Source of the DNA: Euryarchaeota archaeon UBA556
GTDB lineage: Archaea; Thermoplasmatota; Poseidoniia; Poseidoniales; Thalassarchaeaceae
Assembly: GCA_002494975.1 (NCBI GenBank)
Contig: DADI01000024.1
Span: forward strand, 2,798-40,835
Direction of reading: 5' to 3'
DNA length: 38,038 nt
The notes under the pieces: model-generated
What the model saw: the letters and a program-made list of their open reading frames with translations, nothing else
What the model was told of the DNA's origin: nothing
Database searches by the model: none
Translations under genes and position numbers: made by a program
Part shown: piece after piece, positions 31,301 through 38,038 of the stretch
How the letters are laid out: every line of letters starts with the position of its first letter
Numbering within the stretch: the first letter of the stretch is position 1

Positions 31301-32258
31301 TATCGGAATTAGTTTCAATATCGATTTCATGCTGACGAATAGTATCTAATAATTCTCTTGCATCCCCGCTCATTATATCATCTAAATCATTTCCGATTTG
31401 TACAAGTTCTTCATCGAAGTCACCTAGATTATGATTTCCTGCCCTAATATTCTCAGTGAGACCAGTAATTTGTTCCGAGTAACTTGAACGCTCCTCTCCC
31501 AAAAGTCTGACTTCATCTAACCTATTACGGTGCCTAGATTGTTGAAGAACCACCTTATTCAAATCTAATTCATCTTTGAGATCTTTAAATTTCAGTGCCT
31601 GTTGGCGTTCTTTTTCCAAACCTTTTAGCCTTGTTTTTTGTTCTTCTTCGAATAAGTCGATAGTTTCAATGTTATTTTCAACTACCTTACGTTGATTATT
31701 TGCACGACGTATTTCATCATCATAAGCAGTTACTCCTGCTACTTCTTCAAGAACACCTCTCCTTTTATGGGGGGTCATAGAGGCCAGGTTTGTAACATCT
31801 CCTTGCAATACAATATTGTAGCCATCGCCATGTAAGCCTGCTTCAGCTAAAATCCTCCTCATTTCTGTAGCAGTAGAAGGATTACCATTGACGTAATATG
31901 AAGAAATCGTATCGTTTTTACGATTTAATCTAACTGAACGCGTAAATGAAACTTCTTCGGTGTCAATTCTTAATCTACGACGTCCGTCAGATTCTGGTGT
32001 GTTTTCAAATACAAGCGTTGCAGACATATTTCTGGCTGCTTTTCCTCCGCCTCCGCCGTTGAATATTAGTTCTGAAACATTAGACGCACGCAGAGAACGA
32101 GTGGATTTGGGGCCTAGTACAAATTGTATGGCATCTCCACAATTAGACTTCCCGGACCCATTAGGGCCGGTTATTGCAGTGAATCCCTCTTCAAATGGTA
32201 TGATTATCTGCCCACCAAATGATTTGAAATTTTCAAGTTCAATTCTTACTAGATGCAT
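28326..32258 (-). CDS. smc: Chromosome segregation ATPase SMC
   Basis: Core of the condensin-like complex that compacts and segregates chromosomes. 1310 residues from the ATG at 32258 (MHLVRIELENFKSFGG), preferred over the longer frame (to 32315) because SMC proteins begin just before this strand and GGTGA lies upstream. Walker A: TGPNGSGKSNCGDAI (about 31-45). Long coiled coils flank a hinge (about 520-660: GILGTLGELCSP, GRATFLPLNKL, GGRATF). The C-terminal head has signature LLSGGEKSMAALAL and Walker B YYFDEVDQNLDPFN. After the head an extra acidic tail of about 130 residues follows (from DRAAALQMSEEMEKEE), which most SMC proteins lack. First gene of smc-scpA-scpB. Confidence 0.96.
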   Translation of the reverse strand: MHLVRIELENFKSFGGQIIIPFEEGFTAITGPNGSGKSNCGDAIQFVLGPKSTRSLRASNVSELIFNGGGGGKAARNMSATLVFENTPESDGRRRLRIDTEEVSFTRSVRLNRKNDTISSYYVNGNPSTATEMRRILAEAGLHGDGYNIVLQGDVTNLASMTPHKRRGVLEEVAGVTAYDDEIRRANNQRKVVENNIETIDLFEEEQKTRLKGLEKERQQALKFKDLKDELDLNKVVLQQSRHRNRLDEVRLLGEERSSYSEQITGLTENIRAGNHNLGDFDEELVQIGNDLDDIMSGDARELLDTIRQHEIDIETNSDRVGDQLKIIESTEEDIEIIREDYESAENARISGQEELDHAKESLLEADSDLIQAASDEKQAREAIQSGDRHGRDLNRALGQATDLVAEKHQEYSIARLESDRAEQTAQISSEKLADLEEEYEQATLTRDDLTLVGDEIQGSGGQVDRTALANELTRLTKQEIGLREDRDRSEVKARDAEVELAKARARQEAKANRPGSAITIAALTKLRQSGEIKGILGTLGELCSPKDVAHEDALALALGNGLRSIVVTNDEVAADCIKWLRLNGGGRATFLPLNKLNVSRPQGRTLIVARNPGILGFAHDLLDYELEVDIAVRYASRNTLIVQSMDVARKNMGGVRMVTLKGDIIEGSGAMTGGSPAGSSRPRFGGGSPGQLGSERLERAVEEANLIYSTVEAALRELRTNQQKLRDQIHGLDDSDQSVKIREWKSDLSRAQKDVDEIGKKIILAREEFSRVDKLFISSKEAAEKANQDHEESLQSRSAAAAALQNHTPDHLSEILRNAEKTRTDAERTKIVSDAAILNGNERMNILSNRLSELARQIKVKEQLISDARGAIFSLKESIVNSQELLIDLKGQSSQFDEEQQILTQRREIIIEERASLRAALDSHSQKRETLASRIEELNIQIQQKRVAVNEIVAELADAEIDVPSAEIQLPTVAEAERVVQGLERRLGHLGDVNMLAIEQYDIAVERVAGLIEDGKILRQRRDDLVGIADRLESERKKRLLLVFEHVNRNFSRVYAQLQPGGIGSLRLENPKNPFDGGLEMDCVPPGKNSKTRRNLLSGGEKSMAALALIFAIQDYEPSPFYYFDEVDQNLDPFNSELIAALCLMRSQRAQFIMVTLRKVSLNLANHHIGITHAGDGCSRRITDFDRAAALQMSEEMEKEEAARKQSETERSELVLPDPEKMPRVPEPLGTPKSLGGLAERAGLDIDESEVNEIDEESSKNGDLVALRERTEDWTEDIEEADKVQNALIDEENLQNDNVEVDSSEIEIE

Positions 32259-32288
32259 CCCATCACCATATAATATCAGCAATTTCTC

Positions 32289-32307
32289 GCCGACATCATT
32301 AGTCGGC
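32289..32307 (-). promoter_or_regulatory. 6-bp inverted repeat upstream of smc
   Basis: GCCGAC and GTCGGC are separated by 7 bases and lie 31-49 bases before the smc ATG at 32258. It could be a hairpin in the leader or an operator for the smc operon. The surrounding smc-nadB gap (32259-32437) is AT-rich and must hold both divergent promoters; no other feature is clear in it. Confidence 0.35.
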
Positions 32308-32437
32308 TGCCGCATTTCCGTCTATGAACATTGAGGAGGACAAGAGCGCAGCAGAGCGAAAAATAGACCTCTGATTTTAGGCCGTTAGCCTGTAAAATAA
32401 GCGAAGATTCATTCAGAGTGCCCTCATCGAGAGTAAT

Positions 32438-34072
32438 ATGGGTGACGTCGTCAGAGACGAATTAATGCGCCCTGTAGATGTCGCAGTTATTGGTTCGGGA
32501 ATAGCAGGTTTATTTTTAGCACATCGTTGCGTGCAAAAAGGACTGAATGTTGCTTTGATTACTAAAAAGAATATCTCGACATCTAATACAAATTGGGCAC
32601 AAGGAGGAATCGCTGGCGTACTTAACCCAGAAGATCAAGATGCGATTGATGCTCATGTAAAAGATACTATTTCTGCCGGTGCCGGACTTTGCGATGAAGA
32701 AGTTGTCGAATCAGTAGTATTAGAAGCAGCAGATAGAATAAGAGATTTAATCAAACACGGAGTCCGTTTTGATAAGAATAAGAGTGGTGAATTCGATAGA
32801 GTTAGAGAAGGCGGGCACTCAGATAAAAGAATACTGCATTCAAAGGATGCAACTGGAGAAGAAATTGAGAGAGCACTAACTAAGTCTACATCGGGAGAAA
32901 TTGATGACAGATTCGTAATACTAGAAAACTGGATGGCAATCGACCTAATTCAGAAAGAATATGGAGAACCAGAAAAAGGAGTAGTGGGTGTTTGGTGTCT
33001 TGCACCTTCAGGATTAGTGCACACATTACCGGCAAAAGCGATAGTATTAGCCACTGGAGGAGTTGGTTATCTGCATCGTTCAACAACAAATCCATCAATT
33101 GCAACAGGTGATGGTGTAGGTATGGCACTTAGAGTTGGAGCGGATATCAAAGACATTGAATTTATACAATTCCACCCTACATCATTATCTTCAGATAGTT
33201 CTAGACCATTTTTAATTACTGAAGCAATGAGGGGTTATGGCGCAATTTTAATGACTAAACAGGACATTAAAAACTGGAAAAAATCAGGAGTAAAGAATCC
33301 AGAGAGTTACTCCTTTATGAATAAATATTCTGAAATGGGGTCACTCGGAACAAGAGATATTGTAGCAAGAGCCATTGATTCGGAATTGAAGAAAACGGGA
33401 GACAAACATGTATTTCTTATAACTGAACACTTAGATAGGAAAGAATTAGTTGATAAGTTTCCAAATATTGATAAAAAATTAAAATCCTATGGAATTTGTA
33501 TCGGGATAGATCCGGTTCCAGTGATTCCAGCTGCTCATTACATGGTCGGTGGTGTGAAAGTTAACCACTATGGTCATGCGCTTGTACATGATAAAGAGAT
33601 GCCGGGGCTTTATGCAATTGGTGAAGTAGCAAGGACCGGTTTACATGGAGCAAATCGACTAGCATCAAACAGCCTCCTTGAAGCGGTTGTATACTCAGAA
33701 CGGGCAGCAAAAAAAATAATTGAGAATTATAATCAAAATACATTACAGAAGTTACCTAAAAATATCCCGCTCTGGCGTGCTGATAATCTTTCTATATTAA
33801 TTGAACATTCACCTCTGCGCGCAGATTTAGATGCTCTTAGAACAACTATGACAATGGACGTAGGGATTGTAAAAAGTAATGACAGACTGAAAAGAGCTGA
33901 GCGAAGAATCAATCATTTAGAAAATGAAGTCAATATTATCTGGGAAAGATGTAAACCAACACAAGATTTAGTAGAGCTAAGAAATCTTATTCAAGTTGCA
34001 AAAATTGTAGTCAGTGCATCATTAGGTAGAGAAGAAAATATAGGCTTACATTATAATAAGGACTTAGAATAA
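32438..34072 (+). CDS. nadB: L-aspartate oxidase
   Basis: Oxidises L-aspartate to iminoaspartate, the first step of de novo NAD synthesis; FAD-dependent. 544 residues. The FAD-binding Rossmann motif is VAVIGSGIAGLFLAHR (GSGIAG at 19-24). Other hallmarks: NWAQGGIAGVL, REGGHSDKRILHSKDATG, FIQFHPTSL, EAMRGYGAIL, RDIVARAID (active-site Arg), PAAHYMVGGV and GLHGANRLASNSLLEA. This pattern separates NadB from fumarate reductase/succinate dehydrogenase flavoproteins. The C-terminal helical domain is complete. The ATG at 32438 or the ATG at 32465 could be the start. nadA and nadC are not in the window. It converges on panE with a 4-bp gap. Confidence 0.94.
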   Translation: MGDVVRDELMRPVDVAVIGSGIAGLFLAHRCVQKGLNVALITKKNISTSNTNWAQGGIAGVLNPEDQDAIDAHVKDTISAGAGLCDEEVVESVVLEAADRIRDLIKHGVRFDKNKSGEFDRVREGGHSDKRILHSKDATGEEIERALTKSTSGEIDDRFVILENWMAIDLIQKEYGEPEKGVVGVWCLAPSGLVHTLPAKAIVLATGGVGYLHRSTTNPSIATGDGVGMALRVGADIKDIEFIQFHPTSLSSDSSRPFLITEAMRGYGAILMTKQDIKNWKKSGVKNPESYSFMNKYSEMGSLGTRDIVARAIDSELKKTGDKHVFLITEHLDRKELVDKFPNIDKKLKSYGICIGIDPVPVIPAAHYMVGGVKVNHYGHALVHDKEMPGLYAIGEVARTGLHGANRLASNSLLEAVVYSERAAKKIIENYNQNTLQKLPKNIPLWRADNLSILIEHSPLRADLDALRTTMTMDVGIVKSNDRLKRAERRINHLENEVNIIWERCKPTQDLVELRNLIQVAKIVVSASLGREENIGLHYNKDLE

Positions 34073-34076
34073 ATAA

Positions 34077-35036
34077 TCAATCAAATTTAGAAGATTTCTC
34101 AATACCTTTGACAAGACCATGTAATATTGCATTACAAGGAGTTGGTATTCCTTCTGCCTCACCCCTTAGAACAACTGCGCCACACAAAGCATCAATTTCA
34201 GTAGGTCTGCCTGCCATGATATCTTGTAGCATCGAGCATCTATTCTCGGGAGATATAGTTACTACCTCTCGAAGATAATTTTCTAATTTGATATCGCCTA
34301 AATCTACTCCGCTAGCACGTGCTACAATAGCAGCTTCACGCATAGCCTGCATTGCTTGTTGCCAAAGTGAATTGACTTCTAAAAGAGCCCCGTTACGAAC
34401 CCCTGCAATAGCACAAACTGGATTAATTGCAACATTAATCAGTAATTTTTTCCAAATAATCTGTTGAATATCATCGCTTAATATAGCATTAAGATCAGCG
34501 TCGTTGAGGATTTTTAATAGAGGCTCTGCTCTAAAATTTTCTTGTATATTCAATGCACCAAAATTAATACTACCTCTCCCTACCCAATATACCTCCCCTT
34601 CGTTACTTCGCCAAGCCGCATGGGTAAGTGAACCGACAAAGACACGTTCACGACCAATCCTATTAGCTAATATTTCTGCATTACCCAATCCATTTTGGAT
34701 TGTCAGTACATACCCATCTTCTGTAAGAACCTCAGATGCTAATTCGGCTAATGCTGGCGTATCCAGTGTCTTACCACAAATTATTGCAATATCGCAGGTA
34801 CCTCGTATCTGCTCTGAAAGAGGACCAGCTTGACTATCCACTAGCAGATATCTTTCAGAAGGCACAACTTCTATACTCCCTTCAGGAGTGTGTAAAACTA
34901 ACCCCAGATTAGACAAACTTGCTGCAGTGGAACCTCTAGAGATACAGACTAAATCTACATCTGTATCAGCCATAGCACCAAGAATAACCCCCCCGATAGA
35001 ACCGACTCCAATGATTGCCACTCTCAATTGTTGCAT
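34077..35036 (-). CDS. panE: 2-dehydropantoate 2-reductase (ketopantoate reductase)
   Basis: NADPH-dependent reduction of ketopantoate to pantoate in coenzyme A synthesis. From the ATG at 35036 (MQQLRVAIIGVGSIGG) it is 319 residues, the usual size; the open frame extends to 35111 but the extra part overlaps the upstream gene and is not family-like. The N-terminal Rossmann motif is IIGVGSIGGVILG. Catalytic lysine and helper asparagines lie in IWKKLLINVAINP and GVRNGAL. The C-terminal CSMLQDIMAGRPTEIDAL has the conserved Ser and Glu. It overlaps the upstream pseudo-protease gene by 13 bp, and a G-rich run (CGGGGG) precedes the ATG. Confidence 0.9.
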   Translation of the reverse strand: MQQLRVAIIGVGSIGGVILGAMADTDVDLVCISRGSTAASLSNLGLVLHTPEGSIEVVPSERYLLVDSQAGPLSEQIRGTCDIAIICGKTLDTPALAELASEVLTEDGYVLTIQNGLGNAEILANRIGRERVFVGSLTHAAWRSNEGEVYWVGRGSINFGALNIQENFRAEPLLKILNDADLNAILSDDIQQIIWKKLLINVAINPVCAIAGVRNGALLEVNSLWQQAMQAMREAAIVARASGVDLGDIKLENYLREVVTISPENRCSMLQDIMAGRPTEIDALCGAVVLRGEAEGIPTPCNAILHGLVKGIEKSSKFD

Positions 35037-37438
35037 CCCCCGATAGGACATTTTAATGCAAAATGTAGAGTTAAACTCTCGGAATCTTGGGTAATCCAAA
35101 ACACTCTCCATACCTCGCTATCTATTTCATTAAGATTAATTCCAATATCCACTGAATCATTTGCAAGAATTAAATCTGGCAATGAGATTTCTAATCCAGA
35201 GTCATTTCTTAAATTACTAGATATATCTAGAGTTAAAGTTAGATCCATATCCACTCTTGAATTAATAGTTAAATCTGAGAATGGTAATTTTGAGTCATTC
35301 ATTACTAAACCGTCTATGTCTATATCAAAGCCGGATTTCAGATAATATGCCTTTGAATTCTCAGCACCACAATTTACCAACCATCCGCTTTCAGGAATCA
35401 ATATATTACTATCCTCATAATCTCCATCAATAATAATTGGTGAACCAATCAAAAGAGTGAAATTATCTACAGAATTTGAATCTAATGTTGGAATAATATT
35501 TTCTGATGGACAAAATGGTGAACTGAATGTATCAGAATATAGTACTCCATCTGTAACCTGGTTTAATCTAAGACCAGTGGTTTGATTCAAGAATATATTA
35601 ACATAAGAGTCTTCAATCGGCAAATTCCAAATTCTTTTTTCACCATTATCAGATTCAAATTCTACAATAGGCCCCATCCTATAACCAGAAATTCCAGAAT
35701 TACCGATTTTTAACGACTCCCAACCTCCTTTCTCAGAAATGAGACATAATTCATTCACTCCCTCTGGAAGGAAGCTTGAATTTTCTATTGACCAGAATGG
35801 ATTTGAACTTACAGTCAAATTACCAGATTGGTTTTCAGTAACTTCAACATTTATACAAATTCTTTCTTTAGGAAATTGATTATCTCTGTGCCAAAGAGGA
35901 TCAGGTGATGTGACATTAGGGTACTTGACTGCGATAATATGTTCTTTAGTTGAGTCTCCAGTATCTATGATAAGACGTAATTGCACAGGAGAAGTGTCAG
36001 TTAAATTATTATCTGAAATCGAAAAGTCCAATGACCCATGATTATTTTGGCTGATATTTTCAAAATAACAAATTAGTTTATCATCAAAACATTCAGAATC
36101 AATATCCCATCTTTCATTATCTCCATCGATTAAAACTTGTATAGTTCCTGAAACAGGCATTATTCCCGAAGGATACAAATCCAAGGTATTCATTCCTTCG
36201 CCTAAGTAATCTATCTGATTATCCCAACTTGATATATCCAAACCTTCTTCCAAATTAGAAATTTGTTTAACTGGATGAACTCCAGGGAACCCTAGTAGTA
36301 ATGCAACAACTATCACTGTAGCAAACGTATTTCGGAATTTCTTATCAATACCAAATGCCTCATCAACTACCAAGGGAGTGGGTATATGTTCTCCGCTAAA
36401 TCTTCTCCAAGAAGCTAATGAGGCAAGAATCAACCAAGGCCAAAATATAGTTTCTAAGAAAACTATGCACATAACCCCCAGAGTTACTAAGAATAATGAT
36501 GTTTCATTTTCATTTGATTCAAGATTTTTGGGACCAATTATTGAATGTAAAATTCGATCCCCTGGGAATCCAGGAATAGGAAGTAGAAGTATCCAACCAA
36601 TTATCGATAATCCTGAACCTGCTAACACTAATGGATGGACCCACTGAAGCCTTACTGAAATATCCGAATCAATAAATAGATTCGACAACAAATCAACTAT
36701 AACGCTTAATTCTAATAGTATTGGATCAGATATAATTTCTGGAGGTAAATCAGAGGTCAATGAAATACCTATGAATGAGAATATAGAACCCCCTATTAAG
36801 AATACAAATGCAGATGAAGATTCAATCAAACCTAATGAACGACGAGTTGGATATGTTATGGTGTCAACACGCTTTTGGCCGAAAATACCCACAATTCCAA
36901 ATGGCCAGAAAGGAGATATCAAAGGAAATGCTACGGGTACTAAGTTACCAACTTCGACTTCAAAGAGAGACGCAATATATTTTCTAAAAAGATGAGCCGA
37001 TATGGTGACAGCGAAAATAGGGAAACTAAAATATACAAACGATTCTTTTAATGACTCATATGCCAGCACTGAGTTACTTATCTCATACTGAGATATCCAA
37101 TAACTGCCTGCTAATGTAGTAAATGAGAACATAGTCACCCAAATTAATACCTGTTGCCAGAATGGAACATATACGGGATCAACAGGATACCTTGTTATTG
37201 TCAAAGTAGGAGGATTTCCTTCATCTAATAGCCCTATCAAACTTAAGGGTTTGAGATGTTTATTAAGAAGAATTAGACTTGAGCTAATATCCTCACCATT
37301 ACGACTATTTATCTCCCATGAGATATTACCAATACTAGATTGATTACCAATAATAAAATAGCGATTGCAAATAGTTTCTAGAAACTCATTTTGGTTCCAA
37401 GTTTCTTTATCGATAACAATTGGTTTGCTGTCAGACAT
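35024..37438 (-). CDS. Site-2-protease-like membrane protein lacking catalytic residues
   Basis: About 804 residues from the ATG at 37438. After a cytoplasmic start (1-95), membrane helices run from about 96 to 400; then a large, beta-rich, Asn/Ser-rich ectodomain of about 400 residues reaches the C-terminus. The membrane part resembles archaeal/plant EGY-type S2P: FPIFAVTISAHLFRKY (141-154) matches the helix that normally carries H-E-x-x-H, and WVHPLVLAGSGL...LLPIPGFPGDRILHSIIG (267-302) matches the helix with N-P-x-D-G or L-D-G. Here H-E-x-x-H reads HLFRK and the aspartate loop reads FPGDR, so zinc binding and proteolysis should be lost. It probably acts as a structural or regulatory membrane protein. 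A GTG at 37444 is an alternative start. Confidence 0.68.
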   Translation of the reverse strand: MSDSKPIVIDKETWNQNEFLETICNRYFIIGNQSSIGNISWEINSRNGEDISSSLILLNKHLKPLSLIGLLDEGNPPTLTITRYPVDPVYVPFWQQVLIWVTMFSFTTLAGSYWISQYEISNSVLAYESLKESFVYFSFPIFAVTISAHLFRKYIASLFEVEVGNLVPVAFPLISPFWPFGIVGIFGQKRVDTITYPTRRSLGLIESSSAFVFLIGGSIFSFIGISLTSDLPPEIISDPILLELSVIVDLLSNLFIDSDISVRLQWVHPLVLAGSGLSIIGWILLLPIPGFPGDRILHSIIGPKNLESNENETSLFLVTLGVMCIVFLETIFWPWLILASLASWRRFSGEHIPTPLVVDEAFGIDKKFRNTFATVIVVALLLGFPGVHPVKQISNLEEGLDISSWDNQIDYLGEGMNTLDLYPSGIMPVSGTIQVLIDGDNERWDIDSECFDDKLICYFENISQNNHGSLDFSISDNNLTDTSPVQLRLIIDTGDSTKEHIIAVKYPNVTSPDPLWHRDNQFPKERICINVEVTENQSGNLTVSSNPFWSIENSSFLPEGVNELCLISEKGGWESLKIGNSGISGYRMGPIVEFESDNGEKRIWNLPIEDSYVNIFLNQTTGLRLNQVTDGVLYSDTFSSPFCPSENIIPTLDSNSVDNFTLLIGSPIIIDGDYEDSNILIPESGWLVNCGAENSKAYYLKSGFDIDIDGLVMNDSKLPFSDLTINSRVDMDLTLTLDISSNLRNDSGLEISLPDLILANDSVDIGINLNEIDSEVWRVFWITQDSESLTLHFALKCPIGGCNN

Positions 37439-37524
37439 AGTCACCCCACCATCTTACTTGACTACTGAGCATAGATTACCCCCTATCAAACCGTGTGTGC
37501 TGCTATGCAGAAAGAAATGCAAAA

Positions 37525-38038
37525 TTACTTGTTTTTGAATCTCTTAAGGCGGAATGTTTCTTCTCTTTCCATCTCTTCTAATCTTAGTTGAATGAATGAT
37601 TGTGCCTCTTTCATTTCAGGAATAACAACAAACTCCAAGGCATTAACACGTCTTTTTGTTGCTTCAATCTCTTCAAGCAACCTTTTGAGAGTTGCTTCCA
37701 TTTCTGCTGCCTTGACAATTTTTGATATTAAGATAGAATAAGAATCAGCTGATTCATCAATATATGGCGAACCACCAATGATTCCAGTAGGTCTTGTTTC
37801 AACAGTGGTTGTAAGATTTGCACCTTCAACTTTAGGAACAACGACGCCCATTATATTTCTTCTTGACACCATTACTTCAGGACCTGATGTAGCGGCAATT
37901 GCTGCACTTTTAACTGCTAATCCACCTTCAATAGATGACGCTAAGGCAATTGATTTCAATGCGTCACGATAAGTCCCTACAAGTTCTTCTCTTGCTGCAA
38001 TCATTTCAGCCAATAGTGTACGGAATTCAAAGAATAAA
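37525..38038 (-). CDS. atpD: A-type (V/A) ATP synthase subunit D (5' partial)
   Basis: Central-stalk rotor subunit of the archaeal ATP synthase. The frame is open to the window edge (upstream codons read LFFEFRTLLAEM), so the N-terminus is missing; the TTG at 38013 is not the true start. Visible: a coiled N-terminal arm (AEMIAAREELVGTYRDAL), the middle MVSRRNIMGVVVPKVEG, a GIIGGSPYIDESADSY loop, and the C-terminal helix KRLLEEIEATKRRVNALEFVVIP, of which EATKRRVNALE is the strongest family signature. The 86-bp gap after its stop (37439-37524) is T-rich on the coding strand at first, so termination may occur there. Confidence 0.93.
   Translation of the reverse strand, partial: LFFEFRTLLAEMIAAREELVGTYRDALKSIALASSIEGGLAVKSAAIAATSGPEVMVSRRNIMGVVVPKVEGANLTTTVETRPTGIIGGSPYIDESADSYSILISKIVKAAEMEATLKRLLEEIEATKRRVNALEFVVIPEMKEAQSFIQLRLEEMEREETFRLKRFKNK

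Noticed and set aside
32328..32340. GAGGAGGA near 32331 as a ribosome site of a small plus-strand gene
   Set aside because: No start codon with a meaningful open frame follows at proper distance; it lies in the smc-nadB promoter region.

Overview
The window reads as a chromosomal segment of a compact, AT-rich archaeal genome. Archaeal information-processing genes are present: ribosomal proteins L10e and S6e, translation factor aIF2-gamma, diphthamide synthase Dph2 and an Orc1/Cdc6 initiator. They sit among genes of bacterial type: DNA gyrase GyrB/GyrA, MutS/MutL, SMC-ScpA-ScpB, a class II HMG-CoA reductase and L-aspartate oxidase. This mixture, plus large PKD-domain surface proteins with one C-terminal membrane anchor, fits marine Thermoplasmata-related Euryarchaeota (Marine Group II, Poseidoniales). 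That assignment is inference from gene content. I see no insertion sequence, prophage, CRISPR array or rRNA.

Layout. (1) 1-3293: two overlapping membrane-anchored surface proteins. (2) 3290-4096, minus: 3-dehydroquinate dehydratase. (3) 4287-8976: gyrB-gyrA, with a 10-bp perfect hairpin just before the gyrB ribosome binding site. (4) 9023-9109: tRNA-Ser(GCU). (5) 9155-11239: a DUF4105 membrane protein and aroA. (6) 11230-15874, minus: mutS-mutL. (7) 16031-22755, plus: EamA transporter, rpl10e-hpt-dph2, orc1/cdc6, then rps6e-eif2g-PIN nuclease. (8) 22752-25010, minus: DUF357 gene behind an AAA+/winged-helix protein with degenerate ATPase motifs. (9) 25011-25402: the largest gene-free stretch, with an array of TTAACGC repeats. 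(10) 25403-26695: class II HMG-CoA reductase. (11) 26697-32258, minus: smc-scpA-scpB. (12) 32438-34072: nadB. (13) 34077-38038, minus: A-type ATPase subunit D (cut by the window edge), a large site-2-protease-like membrane protein without catalytic residues, and ketopantoate reductase.

Functionally the window is rich in chromosome maintenance: gyrase sets supercoiling, SMC-ScpAB organises and segregates DNA, MutS/MutL repair mismatches, and Orc1/Cdc6 starts replication. A translation block and several biosynthetic steps (shikimate, mevalonate, NAD, coenzyme A, purine salvage) are interleaved. Genes are packed tightly: all five convergent pairs overlap or are separated by at most 4 bp. Many starts have clear Shine-Dalgarno sites, and for several genes these move the start downstream of the longest open frame.

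The most interesting candidates are the Orc-like AAA+ protein with altered Walker A and Walker B motifs next to a phased repeat array, the catalytically dead S2P-like protein, the gyrB leader hairpin, an aIF2-gamma without zinc-knuckle cysteines, and a GyrA with glutamine at the quinolone-contact serine position.
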